Origin: JACRAR01 sp041674465
GTDB taxonomy: Bacteria > Pseudomonadota > Gammaproteobacteria > Burkholderiales > Rhodocyclaceae
Assembly: GCA_041674465.1 (NCBI GenBank)
Contig: JBAYVV010000150.1
Span: 1 to 9,978 of the forward strand
Length of the DNA: 9,978 nucleotides
Reading direction: 5' to 3'
The position numbers and the translations under genes are program-made. The first letter of the stretch is position 1. Each line of letters begins with the position of its first letter. Shown here piece after piece: positions 1 through 6,760 of this stretch. The notes beneath the pieces are model-generated. The model worked only from the letters and a program-made list of their open reading frames with translations, was not told where the DNA came from and ran no database searches.

Positions 1-788
1 AGATAGGCGGCCAGGCCGACCTCCTCCGGCAGCGGCATCACCATCAGTTGCGCCAGGCTGACGTAATGGTGCTGATGCTCGAAGGTGTCGAGCGAACGCT
101 GCATTTCGAGGACGATGCGGTCGAAAAGCGCCTGACGATCGTCCGGATCGGCATTGGTCAACTGGTCGAGCGTGATTTCCAGCCGTCTGAAAGCCAGCAA
201 TTCGCCGCGATAGGTGAACGTCAGCAACCCGCCCTCGGCGGAAAAACCCAGCATGGCCACGCCGCGTCCGGGCGGCTCGTACAAGGCGGCGATGTTGCGC
301 TGTACGGTCTCCGGCACATCGATGGCCTCGATATCGATTTTTGCCTGCTGCAGCGACTGGATGCGCGCGCCCAGCACGTCGTTGGGCGCGCAGGCGACGA
401 AGACGAAGCGGCTGCGCACCCCTTCGGCCGCTTCGGGCACTTCAAGCACATCGAGGGTAGCCCGGTCGACGGGAAACTCCACCATGCCCTTGATGCGCCA
501 GCGCATGGCCTCTTTCATTTCCTCGGGAGGCACATCCGGCGGATCGACCTGCAGGAACTGGTATTCGCCGAAGCGCAGGCTGGTGGTGGCGTGGTAGCGG
601 TCGAGACCGAACTGCTTGCGCAAGCGCGAATAGGTCTCGACCTCCGACCCTTCCTTGCGGAAGGATTCGCAGAGCGTCACTTCGGGTCGTCCGCCTGCGC
701 CAACATGGATGTGGGCCAGATCCACCACACCGTCGCGGTTTGCAACGGCGAGCCAGCCGTCCCGCTTACCGGTGTCTAAAATTCTCAT
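1..788 (-). CDS. mshI: MshI, PilM-like MSHA pilus biogenesis protein (C-terminus outside window)
   Basis: MshI is the cytoplasmic, actin-fold-like component of the MSHA alignment subcomplex, equivalent to PilM plus the start of the PilN partner system. The visible 262 residues begin MRILDTGKRDGWLAVANRDG and include the stretch around FGLDRYHATTSLRFGEYQFL and the segment MRWRIKGMVEFPVD, which resemble MshI/PilM proteins: an early DGWL strand, a conserved Y-FLQVD-PP-VP-EEM-AMRW region, and a later ETVQRNIAALY segment. An in-frame TAA lies three codons upstream of the ATG, so this start is firm for ATG initiation. The ribosome site is weak (GGGTAAG, about 10 nt upstream). The gene lies 95 nt after the mshQ stop with its own candidate promoter. 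In Vibrio mshI is the first gene of the secretory half, so its position after mshQ is unusual. Family assignment rests on recognition of the protein and on context. Confidence 0.87.
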   Translation of the reverse strand, partial: MRILDTGKRDGWLAVANRDGVVDLAHIHVGAGGRPEVTLCESFRKEGSEVETYSRLRKQFGLDRYHATTSLRFGEYQFLQVDPPDVPPEEMKEAMRWRIKGMVEFPVDRATLDVLEVPEAAEGVRSRFVFVACAPNDVLGARIQSLQQAKIDIEAIDVPETVQRNIAALYEPPGRGVAMLGFSAEGGLLTFTYRGELLAFRRLEITLDQLTNADPDDRQALFDRIVLEMQRSLDTFEHQHHYVSLAQLMVMPLPEEVGLAAY

Positions 789-818
789 TTTACGTTAACT
801 TACCCATATAACTCACGG

Positions 819-847
819 AAACTAAAGGATTTCAATTGGGTTGTCAA
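819..847 (-). promoter_or_regulatory. Putative sigma-70 promoter of mshI
   Basis: On the minus strand a perfect TTGACA (847-842) is followed by a 17-nt spacer and TAGTTT (824-819), which matches TATAAT at the first, second and last positions. The surroundings are A/T-rich compared with the coding DNA on either side. Transcription would begin near 812 and give a leader of about 24 nt before the mshI ATG. The -35 box and spacing are good; the -10 box is poor. Its place between two co-directional genes suggests that mshI and whatever follows it form a second transcription unit. No experimental support is available. Confidence 0.5.
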
Positions 848-883
848 TCTTTTAATCGGGGTTATTTCAAGGTCATTTCCCTA

Positions 884-3800
884 TTACTTAACTTCCCGCC
901 TGTAAATCAGCTTGTCCCGGTAGATGCCGAAGGTTGCGCGAGCGACCGGGTCGTCGTCATATATCGTGTTCGCATCCGCATCCGTGTCGACCGCATCGTT
1001 CCAGCGGCCGCGTAGCCAGGCCGGCGTCGTCATGCTCATGTCAGCACAGCCACGTGCGCCGGGGGCAGCTACCATCAGGGTACCCGCGCCGGCCACAAGG
1101 GCGCTGCCCACACCTGTCTGGGCCGGCGTCAATGTGCAGGTGGAAGGCGCTGCATTCAGCGTGACAGCGCCAATGGCCGTGCAACTATCCAGGGAGTTGG
1201 TGGCAAACCCGGAGCCATTCCATATCTCTGCCCTGACGGGAACCGGTAAAACACGCAATTCCGATCCATGCGCATTGAGGATGTGCAAACGGCCGAAGCG
1301 TGCGCCGGTTGCCGCGCCGACTGTCTTGGCCGTGCAGGGCGCGCAGGCGCCTGCCGTGGCCGCGTTCATGTCCAGGCTGTTCAGCACAACAGCGTCGGGA
1401 TCCGTCACGCGCACGCCCAGCTGCAGGCTGTCGAACGGACCGTCGGGATTGTCAGGCGTGGCGCGGAGGAAGCTGGCCGCCGCCGTGCTGACCGAATAAA
1501 TGCCGCTGTTCCAGAGCGGGGACGGCGCGGCCACATTCAGGCGTGCGGACAGATCGGTGCCGTTGTCGGCGTTTTCGGCCTGCCAGACCACGGTCGCCAG
1601 GCCGGCCGGAAAGCCCGGACTGCTGTAATTCACGGTCACTGCGTTCGCGGCGTTCTGCGCCTGCACGGTAGCCGCCAGGCTCTGGAAGGGCTGGTTCATG
1701 TAGGTAAAGCCACCGCAGGCCGCCGTCACGGCACCCGATGTCAGCGTGAAATGATCCGGCACGAACCGTCCGACCGTCGTGATGACGGAATAGGCAGTGC
1801 GTTCGGCCACGCTGGAACCGTCGCTGGCATCCACGGCGGCGAAGGTGTCGTCGGACATCTGCAACTGAATTGCACCGACCTCGCTGTAGCTGGCGGTGTT
1901 CGAAACCACCGTGCCGCCCGCACCGGCAAACGCCCCGGCAGTGAGGACGCAGGTGGGACAGGCACCGAGGACTGGCAGGACAAAGCCGACCACGTTGCCA
2001 GTCGGGGTGCCGTTGTAGTTGGTTGTTACGGCACTCAGCGCGTCGTATCCCGTTACCGTGAGGGTGAACGGCTGGCCGGCTTTGTGCACCGTGCCGCCGG
2101 GATATCCTGAATTGTTCAGCGCTCGCGCAATACCCGCCGCCTGCCAGTCCTGGTCGGATGCCGCCATGACCAAAGCCGCAGGCCGGATCGCAAAGTTGTC
2201 CGTCGAACAGCCGATAGCAAGCGGCGCCCCGACCGCCGGATAGGTCATTCGCACCCTCACGTCGCGCCACGCATTGTTCTCCGTCAGGGTAATATTTTTG
2301 CGACCGAGGTCTGCCGCTGCAAAGGTCAGCGTCGGTGGCACGAACACCGGCAGCGGCGTCCAGGTCGCCCGACAGCCGTTGGCATCCAGCGGGCCGGCAT
2401 TGTTCGAGGCATCCAGCAACTCGATCTTGACGTCGCCAACGAACAGCGTTTCGACGGCCGTCTTGGCGGCATTGAGCGCCACGACGGCCAGATCGAAAGC
2501 CTGACCTGCCACCTTCGTATGAACGACCCCCGTGATGCCGGGTGGGGTAGACGTTTCAAAGGCATTGAAACTGCCCGGAATCACTGCGCCGCCGCAGGGG
2601 TGGGTGGCGTTGTACTGGACGAGTACCTGGCTCTGCGTCATCTCGCCATCGAACACATCCACTTCATCGATGCGGCTGCGGAAACGATAGCCGGCATCCG
2701 ATTGCCAGCCGCTCACGCGCAGGTTGGCGTTGACGACAGCATTGCCCAGGGCTGGCGTGCTTTGTCTCTGCGTCAGCGTCTGCAGTACGCCGTCGATGTA
2801 GAGCTTGTTCGAGGTCACGCTGCCGTTGTTAAACACCGCCGACACATGCGCCCAGCGATTGGCCAATCCGGCGGAACTGATGCCGAACACATCGCTATTG
2901 GCCGTGTTGAAGCCGAAATGCCCGCTGACCAGCCAGAGGTCGTGGCGGAGCCAGCCGATGGGCATGACGCTGTTGGCGCCGTTCCAGTACATCCAGAACG
3001 AGACCGTGGTCTTGGCGCCCGCTGTCGTGTTAGCGGCCACCGGAAGGGTAAGGGCACCGCCGTTGAACGTGCCATAGCCGCAGGTGCCGGGATTGCCGGC
3101 GCGGGCCGGGCTTGCCGTCGCCGGCACGGGCAAGGGGGCGCCCAGCGCCTGACCATGCCGGCTGTTCCCGCTCGAATCCTGCGCCTCTCCCACCAAGCCC
3201 GTCCAGGCGGCTTCTTCCAAGCGATAGTGCGCCAGCGTCGCGCAGGAGGCGCAACTGCGCGGCACCGGTGTTGCGATGCTCGCGACCTGGGCGGCATCCA
3301 GCGCACCATCGTAGATGCGGAACTCATCGATCCCGCCATTGAACCAGCCCCAATTGCCGCCACCGACGCCGCCGTCGTTGTTGGCCATCCCCCCGGAGGT
3401 GCGCAATCCCGGATGTATGTTGGCGACGGTGCTGGTCAGCCCGGTCGCTACCAGGGCACCGTTGATGTAGAGCCTCGGCTGCCTCGCCTGATAGGCCACG
3501 GCGACGTGCGTCCAGCCGCTCACCGCACCCGGCCAGACCAGCAGAGCCGGCATGTAGCCGGCCGCATGCTCGTAGACGGAAACGCCATTGGTGCCGACCG
3601 AGACGCCGGCGCCTGCATGTCCGGCGCCCCAGGCATCGGTCCCCTGCGCCGGATAAAGCGCGTAGCGCTGACCGCCCGTGCCGCCCGTGCCGCCGGTCGA
3701 CTGGCCATCGATCTGGTGTGTCGTGGTCGGATTGACCCAGAACGCAATCGTGAAGTCGTTGGTAATGGCATCGGCAAAGTTGCTCACCGATTTGATGCGG

Positions 3801-4693
3801 GTCGGGCTCACGCCATTAAAGACGCCGCCTTTGCAGATGCGGCCGGTGCCGGTGTTCGCGACGCCCTGCGGGGTGCCGTTATTGCCGTTGCCGCTGGCAT
3901 CCGCAACCTCGCCGACGACGGTGCCGAGGGCGCACTCGTCCAGACGCCATTCCAGCGTCAGCCGGGGCGCGCAGACATGGGTCTCGTTATAAAGCGTCGT
4001 GACCTCGACCGGAGTGAGCTGCCCGTCATAGACCTTGACCTCGTCGATGCGGCCGGAAAAACGGTAGCCGGTGTCGGACTGCCACCCGCCAATTCGCAAA
4101 GTCGAGTTGACCACTGCGTTGCCGTTGGCGGGCGCGCTCTGGCGTTGGGACATCACCTGTGCTACGCCGTCGATATACAACGCATCGGCGGCCACATTGC
4201 CGTTGGTGAACACCGCCACCACATGCGTCCATCGGTTGGACAGGCCGGCGGAACTGATGCCGAACACGTCGCTGTTCCCCGTATTGAAGCCGAAGTGGCC
4301 GCTGACCAGCCACAGATCGTGGCGGAACCAACCCATCGGCATGACGCTGTTCGTGCCGTCCCAGTACATCCAGAACGACACGCTGGTCTTCGCCCCTGCG
4401 GTCGTATTGACCGGCAGGCCGCCGATGCTCAACGCACCCCCGTTGCCGGATGGCCCGGGGAAACTGCCATACGCACAGGTGCCCGGCACGCCCGGTCTGG
4501 CCGGCGATGCGCTTGTTGGCGTCGGCAGCGGGCTGCCGATCGCCTGCCCGTGCCGGTTGTTGCCGCTGGTGTCGCGCACCTCGGCAGCCACCCCCGTCCA
4601 CTGCAGGTCTTCCAGCCTGTATTCCCCAAGCAGGGTAGCAGCCGCAGCCTGTCCGGTCAGAAGCAGAAAAAAGAGGACAGCTACGAATCTCAT
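884..4693 (-). CDS. mshQ: MshQ, large secreted MSHA protein with three LamG-like domains
   Basis: This encodes 1269 residues and is the probable surface or tip adhesin of the MSHA pilus. It begins MRFVAVLFFLLLTGQAAAAT, a Sec signal peptide with likely cleavage after about residue 19. Three LamG/concanavalin-like jelly-roll domains follow, at about 20-240, 241-480 and 481-700; each ends in the hallmark strand GRIDEVKVYDG, GGIDEFRIYDG or SRIDEVDVFDG. Residues from about 703 (SFNAFETSTPPGITGVVHTK) to the end look like the C-terminal region of MshQ proteins (DUF6701 type). Domains 1 and 3 are near duplicates; domain 2 is divergent. The frame stays open upstream to 5155, but the ATG at 4693 is preferred: it gives the signal peptide and lies 4 nt after the preceding gene, with GGGTGAGG just upstream. 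LamG domains commonly bind glycans or proteins; binding of a host or surface ligand here is inference. Confidence 0.88.
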   Translation of the reverse strand: MRFVAVLFFLLLTGQAAAATLLGEYRLEDLQWTGVAAEVRDTSGNNRHGQAIGSPLPTPTSASPARPGVPGTCAYGSFPGPSGNGGALSIGGLPVNTTAGAKTSVSFWMYWDGTNSVMPMGWFRHDLWLVSGHFGFNTGNSDVFGISSAGLSNRWTHVVAVFTNGNVAADALYIDGVAQVMSQRQSAPANGNAVVNSTLRIGGWQSDTGYRFSGRIDEVKVYDGQLTPVEVTTLYNETHVCAPRLTLEWRLDECALGTVVGEVADASGNGNNGTPQGVANTGTGRICKGGVFNGVSPTRIKSVSNFADAITNDFTIAFWVNPTTTHQIDGQSTGGTGGTGGQRYALYPAQGTDAWGAGHAGAGVSVGTNGVSVYEHAAGYMPALLVWPGAVSGWTHVAVAYQARQPRLYINGALVATGLTSTVANIHPGLRTSGGMANNDGGVGGGNWGWFNGGIDEFRIYDGALDAAQVASIATPVPRSCASCATLAHYRLEEAAWTGLVGEAQDSSGNSRHGQALGAPLPVPATASPARAGNPGTCGYGTFNGGALTLPVAANTTAGAKTTVSFWMYWNGANSVMPIGWLRHDLWLVSGHFGFNTANSDVFGISSAGLANRWAHVSAVFNNGSVTSNKLYIDGVLQTLTQRQSTPALGNAVVNANLRVSGWQSDAGYRFRSRIDEVDVFDGEMTQSQVLVQYNATHPCGGAVIPGSFNAFETSTPPGITGVVHTKVAGQAFDLAVVALNAAKTAVETLFVGDVKIELLDASNNAGPLDANGCRATWTPLPVFVPPTLTFAAADLGRKNITLTENNAWRDVRVRMTYPAVGAPLAIGCSTDNFAIRPAALVMAASDQDWQAAGIARALNNSGYPGGTVHKAGQPFTLTVTGYDALSAVTTNYNGTPTGNVVGFVLPVLGACPTCVLTAGAFAGAGGTVVSNTASYSEVGAIQLQMSDDTFAAVDASDGSSVAERTAYSVITTVGRFVPDHFTLTSGAVTAACGGFTYMNQPFQSLAATVQAQNAANAVTVNYSSPGFPAGLATVVWQAENADNGTDLSARLNVAAPSPLWNSGIYSVSTAAASFLRATPDNPDGPFDSLQLGVRVTDPDAVVLNSLDMNAATAGACAPCTAKTVGAATGARFGRLHILNAHGSELRVLPVPVRAEIWNGSGFATNSLDSCTAIGAVTLNAAPSTCTLTPAQTGVGSALVAGAGTLMVAAPGARGCADMSMTTPAWLRGRWNDAVDTDADANTIYDDDPVARATFGIYRDKLIYRREVK
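2587..3234 (-). repeat. LamG domain 3 of mshQ, copy A of a long imperfect direct repeat
   Basis: This segment encodes MshQ LamG domain 3 and matches the segment encoding domain 1 at a constant offset of 1377 nt between about 2659 and 3000. Anchor points are GGCGGAACTGA at 2870 and 4247, CCAGTAC at 2984 and 4361, and TAGCCGG at 2688 against 4065. Differences are scattered and many are silent, so this is a duplication kept under protein-level selection. Towards 3200 the offset becomes 1395 because of in-frame indels. Confidence 0.85.
3967..4633 (-). repeat. LamG domain 1 of mshQ, copy B of a long imperfect direct repeat
   Basis: This is the partner of the copy at 2587-3234. It encodes the first LamG domain, including the shared stretches FRHDLWLVSGHFGFNT and NSDVFGISSAGL. 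It differs from the other copy mainly by a short in-frame insertion (GSFPGPSGNGGALS against GTFNGGALT) and by synonymous changes. The intervening divergent LamG domain 2 sits between the two copies. Confidence 0.85.
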
Positions 4694-4697
4694 GGCC

Positions 4698-4898
4698 TCA
4701 CCCGGAAAAGTCAGTCCCGGCAGGACGGCGCGCCGGGGCAAGGAGTTCCCGAACTCTGCGGCCCGCGCGCTCCGCCAGGGCAGGGTTTTGCAGCCACATC
4801 TGTATGAAGAACTCCCGCATCTGCTCGGATTGGGCCAGGCGGCCCAACATGACCGACTCCGGAATGTCCGCATCGGATGGCGTATCCATTTCAAGCAT
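4698..4898 (-). CDS. 66-aa protein of unknown function, coupled to the nucleotidyltransferase
   Basis: I do not recognise this family. The 66 residues begin MLEMDTPSDADIPESVMLGR, an acidic N-terminus, continue with an amphipathic helix-like stretch (LAQSEQMREFFIQMWLQNP), and end in a basic Arg/Pro-rich tail (RRVRELLAPARRPAG). There is no signal peptide or membrane segment. Support for a real gene: GGGGAGG lies 6 nt before the ATG, the strongest ribosome site in the window; the ATG overlaps the nucleotidyltransferase stop by 8 nt; and the stop is 4 nt from the mshQ start. It is therefore probably translated by coupling with its neighbours. It may be a partner or regulator of the nucleotidyltransferase. 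No HEPN-type R-x4-6-H motif is present, so it is not a standard MNT-HEPN partner. Function is unknown. Confidence 0.72.
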   Translation of the reverse strand: MLEMDTPSDADIPESVMLGRLAQSEQMREFFIQMWLQNPALAERAGRRVRELLAPARRPAGTDFSG

Positions 4899-5391
4899 TC
4901 GGATCCTCCCCGCGCTTGATCTTCTCCAGCGCCACGATGTCGAGTTGATCCTTGGACCGATTCGCGACGCGCTTCATGGCCAGCAGGTCGTCGACCGAGG
5001 CGATCAGCACGCGTCTGCCGAACAACGCTCCCTTGACCGCATTGGCCATCAAAGTCTCGAACGAAATCTCGGGGCGCACAAGGACATCGACAACGCTTCC
5101 GGCGGCTTGCGGTTCCCGCAGCGTAAATGTCAGCATGTCTTTTTCCCGGTGCCATTGCTCGATCTGACCGGCATTCCTGAGCGAATCGATCGGCACCGGA
5201 ATGCCGGGTTTCAAGCCGAAGCGCTTGGCGACCTCTATGAATCGTGCCAGATTTCCATCGTCCATCGCCAGCACCAGGTCGATGTCGAAAGTTGCGCGCA
5301 TGAAGCCATGCAACTGGACCGCCAGTCCGCCCACCAGAACGTACTGGACATTGTCATCGGAGAGGGCCTGGAGCAACTCGATGGTTTTCAT
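4891..5391 (-). CDS. Pol-beta superfamily nucleotidyltransferase (AbiEii/MNT-like fold) inside the msh operon
   Basis: This 166-residue protein has the Pol-beta nucleotidyltransferase signature: GG at residues 21-22 (YVLVGGLAVQLHG), the metal-binding pair D36 and D38 in RATFDIDLVL, and a plausible third carboxylate, D102, in SVVDVLVRP. The C-terminal SVDDLLAMKRVANRSKDQLDI (132-152) is the helix seen in AbiEii-like and related stand-alone nucleotidyltransferases. Such proteins transfer a nucleotide to protein or RNA targets, and several are toxins, antitoxins or resistance enzymes; its own substrate cannot be told. It starts 35 nt after mshP with only a weak ribosome site, and its end overlaps the 66-aa gene. 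Its place between mshP and mshQ is not part of the classical MSHA gene set, so it is either a cargo pair or a lineage-specific pilus regulator. All catalytic residues appear intact. Confidence 0.85.
   Translation of the reverse strand: MKTIELLQALSDDNVQYVLVGGLAVQLHGFMRATFDIDLVLAMDDGNLARFIEVAKRFGLKPGIPVPIDSLRNAGQIEQWHREKDMLTFTLREPQAAGSVVDVLVRPEISFETLMANAVKGALFGRRVLIASVDDLLAMKRVANRSKDQLDIVALEKIKRGEDPNA
4905..4911 (-). promoter_or_regulatory. Strong ribosome binding site of the 66-aa gene
   Basis: GGGGAGG on the minus strand, 6 nt before the ATG at 4898, lies inside the last codons of the nucleotidyltransferase gene. It is the closest match to a Shine-Dalgarno sequence in the window and is the main reason to accept the short downstream gene as real. 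Confidence 0.75.
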
Positions 5392-5426
5392 CTATTGCTC
5401 TGGCGCTATCAAAGAATTGCAAGGTC

Positions 5427-5846
5427 TCATCGCTCCACCGCCCCCTGCATCTGTCGCTCGACATAATCTACACCCGGTGCGGGGTTCGGGCAGGCCCCGG
5501 CCGCCGGCTGGTTACAGGCGGTTGCGGTCAGTTGATAAATGGTAACCGGATTGCCGGCTTCCGTATGCGCGGTCGAAGTGCAACCGACCGTCACGGTGAA
5601 GAGCGTGAGCGAACCGGGAAGGGCGAGGCTTGTTGAAGCCGCGCAGGCTCCGCCGTTTCGCAATACCTGCCAGGCGCCCCATTCAATACCGGACTGGGCC
5701 GCCTGGTAGCCGCGCGCACCCAGTTCGTCAAAGGCGGAGGAGGACTGCTGGACGCGGAACATGCTCACGGCAAAGGCGCCCAGCGCGGCCAGCACCACGA
5801 TCAGGAAGATCGCCGTGACGATGGAGAACCCTCTCTGGCTGTTCAT
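5427..5846 (-). CDS. mshP: MshP, MSHA minor pilin-like protein
   Basis: This 139-residue protein begins MNSQRG, then FSIVTAIFLIVVLAALGAFA, a prepilin-type signal with cleavage expected after G6. Position +5 of the mature chain is Thr, not the Glu of classical prepilins, as in the PilX/MshP group. The segment SSSAFDELGARGYQAAQSGI with IEWGAWQ after it is the MshP hallmark. It is probably a minor pilin of the tip or initiation complex, equivalent to PilX, held in the inner membrane before assembly. The open frame extends far upstream, but this ATG overlaps the mshO stop by 4 nt (ATGA) and gives a proper prepilin leader. A Cys-containing C-terminal domain with four or more cysteines is visible. 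Confidence 0.9.
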   Translation of the reverse strand: MNSQRGFSIVTAIFLIVVLAALGAFAVSMFRVQQSSSAFDELGARGYQAAQSGIEWGAWQVLRNGGACAASTSLALPGSLTLFTVTVGCTSTAHTEAGNPVTIYQLTATACNQPAAGACPNPAPGVDYVERQMQGAVER

Positions 5847-6760
5847 GGCACGTTGCTCACATGCACCTGCGAGAACAGGGTGACCCGCTCCGTCGTGCCG
5901 GCCGGGTCGGCCTGGCTGAGTTGCAGGCGGACCGACACCACACCGTTGCGCTGCGCCACGACGTTCGGATTGTAGGTGAAGCTGCACTCGGTGACGCCGG
6001 TGGCGAGCAGCGCACTGTTGCCGCCCGCCGGCGGCGTTCCCTGGCCTGCGCTGATGGCGTAACCCCATTGGCGCGTCAGCGTCTGCGCCGCAGGATCGCA
6101 GATATAGGTCACCGGCCCCGAGACGACATGGAAGCGCCTGTCCGGCGATGCAAGCGGAAATGCCAGGTTCTGGAAATCGATACGATCCTCGTTGGCCCCA
6201 GGGGCGCTGCGCACCAGAATGCGGCTCTTGTTGCCGCCCGTCACGCCGCCGCTGGCATAGGCGTCGGCCCCGGCAAAGCCCGGGCCGAGATTGTAGATCA
6301 CCAGAAAATCCCCAGCTGCGGCGCCGGTTGCAATCGTCAATAGAGCGGGAATCGGCCCAAGGCTGCGCAAGCAGGTGTCGACGCTGCCGATCTGTAGCGC
6401 ATCGGTGTAGGCGCCGGCACCGGCCGGGCACAGCGTCGGGCCGCCGGAAGGCTCCTCGCGATAGCGCCCTCCGGTGCGCACTTCCAGATACTCCAGATAA
6501 CAGGGCGTCAGCCCATTGCAGACGCCGGCCACCCGCACGCTGTTGGGCAGGGCGGTCTGCACATCCCGGCTGAAACGACGCACCGCCAGGTCGGCGATGT
6601 CAGTCAGCGCGGCGCGGCGGGCGAGGTCGAAATAGCCGGCGATCGGCACGCGCAGGAACACCGCCGCGGCAGCGGCGAGGATGCCCGTGAGCACCATCGC
6701 CGTGATCAGTTCGATCAGCGTGAAGCCGCGCGGCCTCAAGGTGTCAGAGATTCGGCGCAT
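5843..6760 (-). CDS. mshO: MshO, MSHA minor pilin (PilW-like)
   Basis: This 305-residue prepilin has the leader MRRISDTLRPRG, basic as expected, and cleavage after G12 before FTLIELITAMVLTGILAAAA, with Glu at +5. The long C-terminal part with ARRAALTDIADLAVRRFSRD, several cysteines and the late segment VTYICDPAAQTLTRQWGYAI matches MshO proteins. It corresponds to PilW of type IVa pili and probably takes part in the minor-pilin complex that primes assembly. The ATG overlaps the end of mshD by 17 nt and the stop overlaps the mshP start. No good ribosome site precedes it, so translation is likely coupled to mshD. Confidence 0.92.
   Translation of the reverse strand: MRRISDTLRPRGFTLIELITAMVLTGILAAAAAVFLRVPIAGYFDLARRAALTDIADLAVRRFSRDVQTALPNSVRVAGVCNGLTPCYLEYLEVRTGGRYREEPSGGPTLCPAGAGAYTDALQIGSVDTCLRSLGPIPALLTIATGAAAGDFLVIYNLGPGFAGADAYASGGVTGGNKSRILVRSAPGANEDRIDFQNLAFPLASPDRRFHVVSGPVTYICDPAAQTLTRQWGYAISAGQGTPPAGGNSALLATGVTECSFTYNPNVVAQRNGVVSVRLQLSQADPAGTTERVTLFSQVHVSNVP

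Noticed and set aside
48..779. Plus-strand open frame of 243 codons at the left end
   Set aside because: It is the shadow of mshI on the opposite strand and resembles no family I know; mshI is recognisable and in line with the operon.
789..883. Intrinsic terminator between mshQ and mshI
   Set aside because: I found no GC-rich stem followed by a T-run on the minus strand; the short G/C clusters there do not pair well.
2519..4807. A 762-codon open frame on the plus strand opposite mshQ
   Set aside because: It is exactly antisense to the LamG-coding part of mshQ, has no recognisable domain, and arises from the GC-rich codon pattern. The minus-strand protein is clearly real.
4694..5155. N-terminal extension of the mshQ frame beyond 4693
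   Set aside because: It overlaps two better-supported genes in other frames, reads as Arg/Cys-rich shadow sequence, and would bury the signal peptide at 4693.
4698..5391. Classical MNT-HEPN toxin-antitoxin pair
   Set aside because: The partner is only 66 residues and lacks the HEPN R-x4-6-H motif, so the pair cannot be called by that name.
5847..6431. Upstream extension of the mshP frame
   Set aside because: It lies within mshO in another frame and shows Arg/Gln-rich shadow composition; the prepilin leader starts at 5846.
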